64,000 bases of DNA, from the NCBI RefSeq assembly GCF_030063445.1, contig NZ_JASITD010000007.1:1-64000 (forward strand), in the 5' to 3' direction. The position numbers and the translations under genes were made by a program. The first letter of the stretch is position 1. The number at the start of each line of letters is the position of its first letter. The notes under the pieces are model-generated. The model saw only the letters and a program-made list of their open reading frames with translations, ran no database searches and was not told where the DNA came from. This DNA comes from Hymenobacter sp. H14-R3 (GTDB taxonomy: Bacteria; Bacteroidota; Bacteroidia; Cytophagales; Hymenobacteraceae). Shown piece by piece: positions 24,842 through 32,644 of the stretch.

Positions 24842-25201
24842 ATGTCTGATTTATTACTCGATATCAACCTTCAACAAGTGCCCGATGACTACCTGGCCGG
24901 GGCCTGGCGGGTGGCGCATCGGGTGGTGAATCGGGCCGACCCGGCCAGCCTGCTGGCTCAGGCTACCAGCCTGTGGCTCAGCGATACGGCGTTGGAATTA
25001 CAGGCTCCCATGGCCAGCGAAACGGGCAGTTGGGACGTGCAGCGTGACGAGCTGCTCAACCGCCCCTACCTGCGCCTGAGCTTTTCGGCCGAGGAGATTC
25101 GGGCCCTGGTAACGCGCCTGCGGCGCACCACCGACGGGGCCCGCAGCCAGCTCAACCTGTACTTCAGCTCGGGGCTGGAAATGCAGCTCGACCGCCCGTA
25201 G
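24842..25201 (+). CDS. Hypothetical 119-residue protein
   Basis: A cytosolic acidic protein with no recognisable domain. The N-terminal half is strand-rich (LLLDINLQQVPDDYLAGAWRVAHRVV) and there is a helical centre (SAEEIRALVTRLRRTTDGARSQL). The start at 24842 follows a purine-poor leader. It lies 49 bases upstream of the PAS protein gene on the same strand, so they might be co-transcribed. Unknown function. Confidence 0.65.
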   Translation: MSDLLLDINLQQVPDDYLAGAWRVAHRVVNRADPASLLAQATSLWLSDTALELQAPMASETGSWDVQRDELLNRPYLRLSFSAEEIRALVTRLRRTTDGARSQLNLYFSSGLEMQLDRP

Positions 25202-25250
25202 CTGCCTTCTCTATATAACACACCTGATTTAGCTCTAGCCGTTTTTTATC

Positions 25251-26138
25251 GTGTCCCATTCCGACGCCGCTTCCGCTTCGCTCCCCCAAACTGAGAACGA
25301 GTTTCTGTTTTTGGCCGATTTTATTCCGCAATTGGTTTGGATAACCGACGCCACGGGTTTTCACACCTATTTCAATCAGCGCTGGATTGATTTCACCGGC
25401 TACACGCTGGCCGATAGCGTGGGCTCCGACATGTGGAACAACTTGCTGCACCCCGACGACCGCGCCCGGGCGCGCCAAGTATGGGGCCAGTCGCTGGCTA
25501 CCGGGGCCGATTACGAAATTGAGTACCGCTTTAAGGCGCAGGATGGGGAGTACCGCTGGTTTTTGGCCCAGGCCCTGCCCCGGCGCAATGCGGCCGGCAA
25601 CGTCGTGACGTGGTTTGGCACCTGCACCGATATTCATGACCAAAAAGTAGCTGGCGAGTTGCTTCAGGAGCGCGAATCGGAGTTTACGACCCTGGCCGAC
25701 AACGTGGCCCAGCTCTCGTGGATGGCCCGGCCCGACGGCCACATCTACTGGTACAACAAGCGCTGGTATGACTACACGGGCACCGACCTGGTCGCCATGG
25801 AGGGCTGGGGCTGGGATAAAGTGCACCACCCCGACCATAGGAAGCAGGTGGTCGAGTTTGTGCAAAAAGCCTGGCTCGCCGGCAAGCCCTGGGAGCTGAC
25901 GTTTCCGCTGCGGGCCCAAAATGGAGAGTATCAATGGTTTCTGACCCGCGTTGTGCCCGTGCGCGACGAGCAGGGCCACCTGCTGCGCTGGCTGGGCACC
26001 AACACCGACGTAACCGAGATGCGCCAGCTGCAAGAGCAGCTGCAAAACTCGTACGACGACCTCGAAGCCAAAGTAACTTTCCGCAACTTGGAGCTGGAGC
26101 ACGAAGTGCAGCACTTGCGCAAGCAGGTGGCCCAGTAG
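25251..26138 (+). CDS. Free-standing double-PAS sensor protein
   Basis: A 295-residue protein with a GTG start at 25251, the only start before the first domain. It has two PAS_3-type domains with PAC extensions: residues 18-125 (FIPQLVWITDATGFHTYFNQRWIDFTGYTLAD...EYRFKAQDGEYRWFLAQALP) and 140-255 (LSWMARPDGHIYWYNKRWYDYTG...RAQNGEYQWFLTRVVPV). The last 35 residues form a coiled coil (LQEQLQNSYDDLEAKVTFRNLELEHEVQHLRKQ) of the type that normally leads into a histidine-kinase dimerisation domain, but the protein stops there. No kinase, GGDEF or HTH gene follows. It may be a sensory input module acting in trans or a shortened kinase. Confidence 0.85.
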   Translation: MSHSDAASASLPQTENEFLFLADFIPQLVWITDATGFHTYFNQRWIDFTGYTLADSVGSDMWNNLLHPDDRARARQVWGQSLATGADYEIEYRFKAQDGEYRWFLAQALPRRNAAGNVVTWFGTCTDIHDQKVAGELLQERESEFTTLADNVAQLSWMARPDGHIYWYNKRWYDYTGTDLVAMEGWGWDKVHHPDHRKQVVEFVQKAWLAGKPWELTFPLRAQNGEYQWFLTRVVPVRDEQGHLLRWLGTNTDVTEMRQLQEQLQNSYDDLEAKVTFRNLELEHEVQHLRKQVAQ

Positions 26139-26149
26139 CCCGGTTGGGT

Positions 26150-26199
26150 AGCGCCCAGCGCCGTACCGGTTTTGCCGGGCGGCGCTGGGCGCTGTTCTT
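26150..26199 (+). terminator. Rho-independent terminator after PAS gene
   Basis: AGCGCCCAGCGCC at 26150-26162 is perfectly inverted at 26181-26193 and followed by a T-rich tract (GTTCTTTT). Confidence 0.8.
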
Positions 26200-26354
26200 T
26201 TGCCTTGGTAAGTAACGCTGCGTTGGCAGGTTGCAAACCGCTGCTTGCAGCGCCCCCGTGCTGGTGTTTTCACCGCAGCAGATGCAGCGGGAACTACCGT
26301 TGAAAAAGGCCGCGGCCGGCCGGCCCTTGTCAAACCGGCGCTAACCGGCCGGTG

Positions 26355-26362
26355 TACCTTTG
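26355..26362 (+). promoter_or_regulatory. Candidate -7 box of ispG
   Basis: TACCTTTG fits TAnnTTTG exactly, 43 bases before the ispG ATG. A TTG lies 25 bases further upstream, farther than the usual spacing. Confidence 0.45.
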
Positions 26363-26405
26363 CGCCGAGCGCAACTTTCGCTCGCCGGCCCTAGTTTTTA
26401 GCGCA

Positions 26406-28382
26406 ATGAACAAGACCTATTGCCCCAGCCTGACCGAGTATAAGCGCCGCGTGGCGCGGGTAGTGAACATCGGCGGCGTGCCCATGGGCGGCGATTACCC
26501 CATTCGGGTGCAGAGCATGACCACCGTGGACACCATGGACACGCTGGGCTCGGTAGAGCAGACGCTGCGCATGGTGGCGGCCGGCTGCGAGTACGTGCGC
26601 ATTACGGCGCCCAGCGTGAAGGAGGCCCAGAACCTGCTCGAAATCAAGAAGGAGCTGCGGGCGCGCGGCTGCAACGTACCGCTCATCGCCGACATCCACT
26701 TTACGCCCAACGCCGCCGAGCTGGCTGCCCGCATTGTGGAGAAAGTGCGCGTGAACCCCGGCAACTACGCCGATAAAAAGAAGTTCGACACCATTGAGTA
26801 CACCGATGCCAGCTACGCGGCCGAGGTTGACCGCATTCGGGAGCGGTTTCGGCCGCTGGTCAAAATCTGCAAGCAGTACGGCACGGCCATGCGCATTGGC
26901 ACCAACCACGGCTCGCTATCTGACCGCATACTAAGCCGGTACGGCGATACGCCGCTGGGCATGGTGGAGTCGGCGCTGGAGTTTTTGCGCCTCTGCGAGG
27001 AAGAAAACTACTACGATGTGGTGCTGAGCATGAAGGCCAGCAACACCCAGGTGATGGTGCAGGCCTACCGCCTGCTGGTGCAAAAGCTCGACGTGGAGGG
27101 CCTGCAACCCTACCCGCTGCACCTGGGCGTAACCGAAGCCGGCGAAGCCGAGGACGGCCGCATCAAGAGCGCCGTGGGCATTGGCACGCTGCTCGAAGAC
27201 GGCCTCGGCGATACCGTGCGCGTGAGCCTCACCGAAGCTCCCGAGGCGGAAGCCCCGGTAGCTAAAATGCTCATCGACCGTTATATAGGTCGTGCCGCCT
27301 TGGCCCAGCCCATTAAGCCCGTGGTGGGGGAGGAGCCGATTAACCCCTTCCAGTACCAGCGCCGCGCTACGCACGAGGTGGCCAACTTTGGGGGCCTCAA
27401 CGTGCCCCGCGTGGTGGTGAGCCTCACGCAGCTGCCCCAGCTGGAGTACGCCGACCTGCGCGCCGCCGGCCACCTGTACTCGCCGTTTCTGGACAAGTTT
27501 CAGATGTCGGACCAGGGGGCCGACTACATCTATACCGGTGAGCGGCCGGTGCCCTTTATGCTGCCCAACGGCCTTAAGGAAATTTTAAATTATGGGGCCT
27601 GGGTCGATGCCGGCAAGCGCCCGCACCACTACCCCCTCCTGACGGCCGACCGCTACATAGATGGCCCGGTGTGCCACCCGCAGCTCAACTTCCTGCTGGT
27701 GGGCCTCGATACCCTGGATGCGTCGCTGCTGCGCCACCTGCGCCACGACCCCACCGTGGTGCTGGTGCTGGGCACCTTCAATGCCCACGCCATGCCCGCG
27801 CTGCGCCGGGCGTTTTTTGAGCTGCTTACCAACCAGATAACCTGCCCGGTTATCATCGCCCGCTCGTACCCCGACCAGCCGCTGGAGCAAACCCAGCTCG
27901 CCGCCGCCACCGACATCGGCGGCCTGCTCATCGACGGCCTCGGCGATGGCGTGGTGCTGAGTACCGACCAGCTGGCCCCGCGCCCCCAGGCCGAGTGGCT
28001 CGACACGCTCAGCAACCTCAACCAGCTGAGCTTCGGCATTTTGCAGGCGGCTCGCACCCGCATGAGCAAAACGGAGTACATCAGCTGCCCCAGCTGCGGC
28101 CGCACCCTGTTTGACTTGCAGGAAACCACGGCCATGATTCGCAAGCGCACCGACCACCTCAAGGGTATCAAAATCGGCATTATGGGCTGCATCGTGAACG
28201 GCCCCGGCGAAATGGCCGATGCCGACTACGGCTACGTAGGCGTGGGCAAGGGCAAAATCGCCCTCTACCGCGGCCAGGACGTCATCAAAAAGGCCGTGCC
28301 CGAAGAGCGTGCCGTAGACGAGCTGATTGGCCTGATGAAGGAAGACGGCAAGTGGCTGGAAAAGGAATTGGTAGAGCTGTAG
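26406..28382 (+). CDS. ispG: 4-hydroxy-3-methylbut-2-enyl diphosphate synthase (long form)
   Basis: 658 residues when started at the ATG at 26406 (MNKTYCPSLTEYKRRVARVV); a short upstream extension seems unlikely. The N-terminal TIM barrel is clear (GGVPMGGDYPIRVQSMTTVDT, PLIADIHFTPNAA, VRVNPGNYADKK). A large extra domain (about residues 285-550) separates it from the C-terminal iron-sulfur domain, as in plant, Chlamydia and Bacteroidota enzymes. The cluster ligands are in YISCPSCGRTLFDLQE and GIMGCIVNGPGEMADADYGYVG. It makes HMBPP from MEcPP in the MEP isoprenoid pathway. The stop codon (28380-28382) lies inside the left arm of a GTAG...CTAC inverted repeat. Confidence 0.97.
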   Translation: MNKTYCPSLTEYKRRVARVVNIGGVPMGGDYPIRVQSMTTVDTMDTLGSVEQTLRMVAAGCEYVRITAPSVKEAQNLLEIKKELRARGCNVPLIADIHFTPNAAELAARIVEKVRVNPGNYADKKKFDTIEYTDASYAAEVDRIRERFRPLVKICKQYGTAMRIGTNHGSLSDRILSRYGDTPLGMVESALEFLRLCEEENYYDVVLSMKASNTQVMVQAYRLLVQKLDVEGLQPYPLHLGVTEAGEAEDGRIKSAVGIGTLLEDGLGDTVRVSLTEAPEAEAPVAKMLIDRYIGRAALAQPIKPVVGEEPINPFQYQRRATHEVANFGGLNVPRVVVSLTQLPQLEYADLRAAGHLYSPFLDKFQMSDQGADYIYTGERPVPFMLPNGLKEILNYGAWVDAGKRPHHYPLLTADRYIDGPVCHPQLNFLLVGLDTLDASLLRHLRHDPTVVLVLGTFNAHAMPALRRAFFELLTNQITCPVIIARSYPDQPLEQTQLAAATDIGGLLIDGLGDGVVLSTDQLAPRPQAEWLDTLSNLNQLSFGILQAARTRMSKTEYISCPSCGRTLFDLQETTAMIRKRTDHLKGIKIGIMGCIVNGPGEMADADYGYVGVGKGKIALYRGQDVIKKAVPEERAVDELIGLMKEDGKWLEKELVEL

Positions 28383-28476
28383 AGTAAGCTTTAGCTTGCC
28401 GGCGTTCGCGTCAATTGCTTGATAAATAGACACTTAAATAGTAAACGCGCCCGCTGGCAAGCTAAAGCTTACCCTA
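28379..28476. repeat. Inverted repeat, GTAG...CTAC family, overlapping the ispG stop
   Basis: The left arm 28379-28404 (GTAGAGTAAGCTTTAGCTTG, then CCGGCG) is inverted near 28448-28476 (GGCAAGCTAAAGCTTACC, then CTAC). The spacer is AT-rich. The core GTAAGCTTTAGCTTGCCGG is shared with 16217-16338. The left arm includes the ispG stop codon. Confidence 0.82.
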
Positions 28477-28514
28477 CAGCCCAACTAGTTTTCCCCTGTA
28501 CTGCCCGCTTTCGC

Positions 28515-30899
28515 ATGACCCTCCACCAACGCCTCCAACTGGCTCGCTCTGAAGAAGATGTTAAGGACGCCTACATTAAGGCGCTTAATCTGAAGGGATA
28601 CAGCAAAAACCTTATCGACATCCAAACCAAAGAAGTTTGGTTTGAGGCCAAGGAGGGCCATAAGCACTCTACCTACGCCATGTTTACGCAGCTGATGCAC
28701 TACGTGCAGCAGGCGCTGAACAAGGGGGAATATGTGCCGCCGCTGCTCGCGGTGATTGACACGCAGAAGGCCGCCATTATGAAGAGCGCGGATGTCATTC
28801 CCTTTCTGGCCAAAAAAACCATCAAGTGGGGTAAAAATGCCAGCGGCTACACCCAGGAAGCCCTCGATGCGGTATCGGCCTACATCGGTACCTACTTCGT
28901 GTCCTTTAAGATTGAGACGCACGAGGACGAATTTATCAGCACCATTCGCGGCGCCATTGCCTCGGGCGATATCGTGCGGGTGGCCATCACGCCCGACAAC
29001 CTGAAGCAGGTATTCGACAAGTGGGTGGCCCTGATTGGGCACGAGATTCAGGACGTGGCCCCGGAAGAGTACGCGCTGCTTTTCTTCGCCGATATTATGA
29101 GTGATGGCACGGTGAGCACGCACGCCAACCTGCCCGCCGAGCTATTGCACCGCAACGGCAAGCCGATTTTTGCGCTCGGCGGCAAGCTCTACGAGCTGGG
29201 CAGCCACGAGGGCTACCGGCGCTTCTGGGCCATTTACCACCGCCCGCCCGAAGCGGCCTACCGCAACTACCTGCTGGAACGGCGCGACAGCCTGATTCCG
29301 CTCGATGAGCGCAGCTTCAAGGGTGCTTACTACACGCCGCTGCACGTAGTGGACAAGGCCTACGATAAGCTGGCCGAGGTGCTGAGCAAAAACTGGCAGC
29401 GTGAATACGTGGTGTGGGATATGTGCTGCGGCGTGGGCAACCTGGAAGTGAAGCACAGCAACCACCGCAACATCTACATGAGCACCCTGGACGCGGCGGA
29501 CGTGGACGTGATGAAGGCCACCAAAACCTGCGCCGCCGCCACCCGCTTCCAGTACGACTACCTGAACGACGACATCGCCGAAGATGGCCAGCTAGATTAC
29601 AGCCTCACCAACAAAGTGCCCGAAGCCCTGCGCAAAGCCATTGCCGACGGGAAAAAAATTCTGGTGCTCATCAATCCGCCGTATGCGGAGTCAGGCGATA
29701 CACTTGGTAGTGAGGCAAAAACAAAAGTGGCAGCTACAAAAATGGCTGGCGTTATGAAGGACTATGGCTACGCTAGCCGGGAGCTTTTCGTCCAGTTTCT
29801 GATAAGAATAGGCATAGAAATTCCTGACGCGACGGTTGCCATATTCAGTAAAATGAAGTACGTCAACTCAGCCAACTTCGAGGCGTTTCGGGGAAAATGG
29901 CGAGCAAAATATTTAGGCGGATTTGTCGTCCATAGCAAAGCGTTTGAAGGATTGAAAGGAGAATTTCCAATTGGATTTCTCGTTTGGCAAGCGAGAGCGG
30001 ACGGAAAGGGAACAGGATTAATCACTGACGTTCAGGTAGATGTGCTTAATAAGCGTGCAGAGCCAGTAGGCGAAAAGACATTTTCTAACGTCGCAATCAA
30101 AGAAACCCTCAATACGTGGGTTATTAGACCAAAACCAAATACGCAACTGGTAATTCCTCTCAAAAACGCAGTTCAACCGGCCATCAAAATAATCGACGTT
30201 CGAGGAAAATTTTGGTCTAATAATGCTATTGGTCAGATGCTTTGCGACAGCAATGACCCGCAGCATGCAGGCCAGCGGACAGCTATATTTTCTTCGACCT
30301 ACTCTAGTGCCGGCGCTTTCTTTATAAATCCCGAAAACCTCTGGCAAGCCGCCATCGTCTTCGCCGTTCGCCGTCTTGTCAAACCTACTTGGCTCAACGA
30401 CCGCGACCAGTTTCTGCAACCGACTGAGCCACTCACCGACGAGTTCAAAAACGACTGCCTCATCTGGATGCTTTTCAGCGGCAGCAACCTTACTGCCTCG
30501 GCCAACGACCTGCCTTGGAACGGGAAAAGCTGGAGCATCGTCAACCACTTCATTCCCTTCACCGAGCAGGAAGTAGACGCGCCCGACCGCTTCGAGAGCG
30601 ACTTCATGGTGCAGTACCTGGCCGATAAGGCTTTTAGCGCCCCGGCCCAGGCGGTGCTGGCCGCCGGCAACACGCTGTGGCGCGCCTACTTTGCCCACAC
30701 CGATGCCCGCAGCGTGCGGGAAGAATTAAAGCTCAACCGGCCCGATGTAGGCTGGTACCAGGTGCGCAAAGCGCTGGAAGCCCGCAACGCCAGCGGCGAT
30801 TTGCCGCCCACCTCGTTTCAGCCGTTTCAAGCGGCCTACAAGGCACTCACCGAAAAGCTGCAACCGCTGGTCTACGAGCTTGGTTTTTTGAAAGTGTAA
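28515..30899 (+). CDS. Single-chain type IIG-like restriction enzyme / N6-adenine DNA methyltransferase
   Basis: 794 residues from the ATG at 28515. The N-terminus contains a PD-(D/E)xK-like nuclease pattern (Asp35, then Glu44-Ala-Lys46 in LIDIQTKEVWFEAKEG). A helical linker follows (100-265), then the N6-methyltransferase core: FKGAYYTP (268-275), motif I DMCCGVGNLE (302-311) and motif IV NPPYAES (387-393). Residues 400-794 would hold the target-recognition and accessory parts. The order nuclease, helical, methylase, recognition matches type IIG enzymes, which cut and modify with one polypeptide. From about 29,690 to 30,300 the GC content drops visibly, suggesting replacement of the recognition segment. 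No separate R, M or S genes are adjacent. Nuclease activity is an inference. Confidence 0.82.
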   Translation: MTLHQRLQLARSEEDVKDAYIKALNLKGYSKNLIDIQTKEVWFEAKEGHKHSTYAMFTQLMHYVQQALNKGEYVPPLLAVIDTQKAAIMKSADVIPFLAKKTIKWGKNASGYTQEALDAVSAYIGTYFVSFKIETHEDEFISTIRGAIASGDIVRVAITPDNLKQVFDKWVALIGHEIQDVAPEEYALLFFADIMSDGTVSTHANLPAELLHRNGKPIFALGGKLYELGSHEGYRRFWAIYHRPPEAAYRNYLLERRDSLIPLDERSFKGAYYTPLHVVDKAYDKLAEVLSKNWQREYVVWDMCCGVGNLEVKHSNHRNIYMSTLDAADVDVMKATKTCAAATRFQYDYLNDDIAEDGQLDYSLTNKVPEALRKAIADGKKILVLINPPYAESGDTLGSEAKTKVAATKMAGVMKDYGYASRELFVQFLIRIGIEIPDATVAIFSKMKYVNSANFEAFRGKWRAKYLGGFVVHSKAFEGLKGEFPIGFLVWQARADGKGTGLITDVQVDVLNKRAEPVGEKTFSNVAIKETLNTWVIRPKPNTQLVIPLKNAVQPAIKIIDVRGKFWSNNAIGQMLCDSNDPQHAGQRTAIFSSTYSSAGAFFINPENLWQAAIVFAVRRLVKPTWLNDRDQFLQPTEPLTDEFKNDCLIWMLFSGSNLTASANDLPWNGKSWSIVNHFIPFTEQEVDAPDRFESDFMVQYLADKAFSAPAQAVLAAGNTLWRAYFAHTDARSVREELKLNRPDVGWYQVRKALEARNASGDLPPTSFQPFQAAYKALTEKLQPLVYELGFLKV

Positions 30900-31055
30900 G
30901 GCCTCCCAGGCAGGTCTTGAAAACTGCTTTTGGTGGGCAAACGCGCCGCCCGGCCAGTCGGGCAGGCATCGGTCACGTGGCAACCGGCCAGCCGGCTCCG
31001 CCGTCGGGCCGGTGCCCGCATCCCTGACTTGGCAAGTGCGCTAGCTTTGCCGCTT

Positions 31056-31805
31056 ATGCACGCCACTACCTTGCCGCCCATGCTCACCCCCGAATTTGCC
31101 GCCCGCGGCTGCGCCACGCTGCCCGGCCTCTATGGCCCCGAGGAGGTGCGGGCGCTGCTGGCCTGCATCGAAAACGCGCCCGCTGCCAGCCCCAATTTCA
31201 GGCGGAGCCAGGGCGTGTTTGCCATCCGCAATCTACTGGGCGAAATCCCGGCGCTGCTGCCGCTGCTGCACACGGCGGCGCTGCGCGAGCTGCTGGCCGA
31301 ATTATTTCCCACCGGCTGCCACCTCACCAAGGCTATTTATTTTGACAAGCCGGCCGGGTCCAACTGGCTGGTGGCCTGGCACCAGGATTTGATGATAAAC
31401 GTGGCGCAGCGCGCCGACCGGCCCGGCTACGGCCCCTGGACGGCCAAAGCGGGCTGGGTGGCCGTGCAGCCGCCCGCGGCCGTGCTCGAAAACACCACGA
31501 CCATCCGCCTGCACCTCGACGACTGCGACGCCACCAATGGCGCGCTCAAAGTGGTGCCCGGCTCGCACCAGCGCGGCGTGGTGCCGCCCGAAACCATCAC
31601 CGATTTCACGCCGGCCGCCACGGTTTGCCCCGTGCCCGCCGGCGGCGCCATGCTGATGAAGCCGCTGCTGCTGCACGCCTCCAACCGCAGCACCAGCGAC
31701 CGGCCGCGCCGCGTGATTCACCTGGAGTTTTCGGCCGAGGAATTGCCCGCCGGGCTGGCGTGGCGCGAGCGGCTGGCAATGGCCGCGGAACACTTACCGC
31801 GCTAA
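31056..31805 (+). CDS. Phytanoyl-CoA dioxygenase (PhyH) family protein
   Basis: About 249 residues from the ATG at 31056; the ATG at 31080 (MLTPEFAARGC) is equally likely. It is an Fe(II)/2-oxoglutarate dioxygenase with the metal motif HxD in VAWHQDLMI, the distal His in LLHASNRS and the 2-oxoglutarate-binding Arg in DRPRRVIH. DATNGALKVVPGSHQRGVV is the characteristic PhyH segment. The substrate is unknown; family members hydroxylate diverse small molecules. Its 3' end overlaps that of the convergent kinase-like gene by 12 bases. Confidence 0.9.
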   Translation: MHATTLPPMLTPEFAARGCATLPGLYGPEEVRALLACIENAPAASPNFRRSQGVFAIRNLLGEIPALLPLLHTAALRELLAELFPTGCHLTKAIYFDKPAGSNWLVAWHQDLMINVAQRADRPGYGPWTAKAGWVAVQPPAAVLENTTTIRLHLDDCDATNGALKVVPGSHQRGVVPPETITDFTPAATVCPVPAGGAMLMKPLLLHASNRSTSDRPRRVIHLEFSAEELPAGLAWRERLAMAAEHLPR

Positions 31806-32321
31806 AAAAAACTGCCGGAACACTTCCAGCTCCTGCAGCTCACGCTGCACATAGGCCGCAAAAAATGAGTTGCCCACCTGCTGGTGCAGCACCGAGATAC
31901 CGACGTCAATCAGCCGTAGGCCCTGGGCAGTGAGCAGGATATTGTCGAACCGCTCGCCGGGCAGGTTGGCGGGCCGCTGTAGGTCGTGGTGCGCGAAGCC
32001 GGCCGCGTGCAGCGCCCGCAGCTCATCGGTGAACACGTCGAGCCAGATTTCGCGCATCTCTACTTCGTGGGCGCGAAAATCGAGCGGGTAGATGCGCTCC
32101 ATAACAAGCATGTTGGCGCCGAGTACTTCGTTCACCTCCAGGCGATTATACTTCACCACCAAGCCGTTGACCTCATTGGCGAAGCGCATTTTCTCGGCTT
32201 CCGAGTCAATGTCGGAGCGCGCGTCGGCGCTGAAAAGCTTGCCGACTTCGGTTGCGGAAAGCCCAATAACGGCATTATTGGCCCCGCGCGAGAGTTGCCG
32301 GGGGTAGGGTTTGGGTTGCAT
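31794..32321 (-). CDS. Minimal protein-kinase-like protein
   Basis: About 175 residues from the ATG ending at 32321 (MQPKPYPRQLSRGANNAVIG); the frame continues upstream but that stretch looks non-coding. A kinase-type catalytic centre is visible near the C-terminus: HAAGFAHHDLQRP...FDNILLTAQGLRLIDVG carries an HxD-like catalytic loop, the Asn and a DVG metal motif in place of DFG. A VGKLFSADARSDIDSEAEKMRFANEV stretch can provide the ATP-site Lys and the helix-C Glu. The whole N-lobe is short and lacks a clear Gly-rich loop. It may be a RIO/APH-like small kinase. The substrate is unknown. Confidence 0.6.
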   Translation of the reverse strand: MQPKPYPRQLSRGANNAVIGLSATEVGKLFSADARSDIDSEAEKMRFANEVNGLVVKYNRLEVNEVLGANMLVMERIYPLDFRAHEVEMREIWLDVFTDELRALHAAGFAHHDLQRPANLPGERFDNILLTAQGLRLIDVGISVLHQQVGNSFFAAYVQRELQELEVFRQFFLAR

Positions 32322-32644
32322 AGCGCGTAGCAGGAGGTTTGCCCAAAAATACGGGGAATCGACCCGCGCCCCCGGCATTGGCCACCTCCCCGTTGCGCGG
32401 GCCACAGGCAGGGGCGGGCACGGCAAGTGAGCAGTGAGCGCCACCTGGGCGCTGTGGTTGCCGGGCCGCACGTTGCCGCCGGCATTGTTGTCGCGGCGCG
32501 GGTCCTCGGCGCGGCCGTGGGGTGGTTGGCTGGGGCGGCGGCCAGGTTTTGGGACCGAGCAGGTGCTTGCCCATTTGGATAACTGCTGAAATAAAGGGAA
32601 AACTAGTAAGCCCCGGTGTTATTAACTACTTATAAATAAAATAG
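32322..32644. other. Gene-poor stretch between kinase-like gene and dctA-type gene
   Basis: About 320 bases with no convincing gene. The GC-rich first two thirds stay open upstream of the kinase-like start on the minus strand and would encode a Pro/Arg/Gly-rich peptide (including RDNNAGGNV), possibly a remnant. The last 70 bases are AT-rich and end at the symporter stop. Confidence 0.5.

Noticed and set aside
28515..30899. PglX/BREX or DISARM methylase
   Set aside because: No pglZ, brxC, helicase or other system genes are adjacent, and the N-terminal EAK motif fits a type IIG enzyme better.
32322..32471. N-terminal extension of the kinase-like protein
   Set aside because: Frame open, but Pro/Arg-rich, without kinase features and lacking a plausible start context; the ATG ending at 32321 was preferred.
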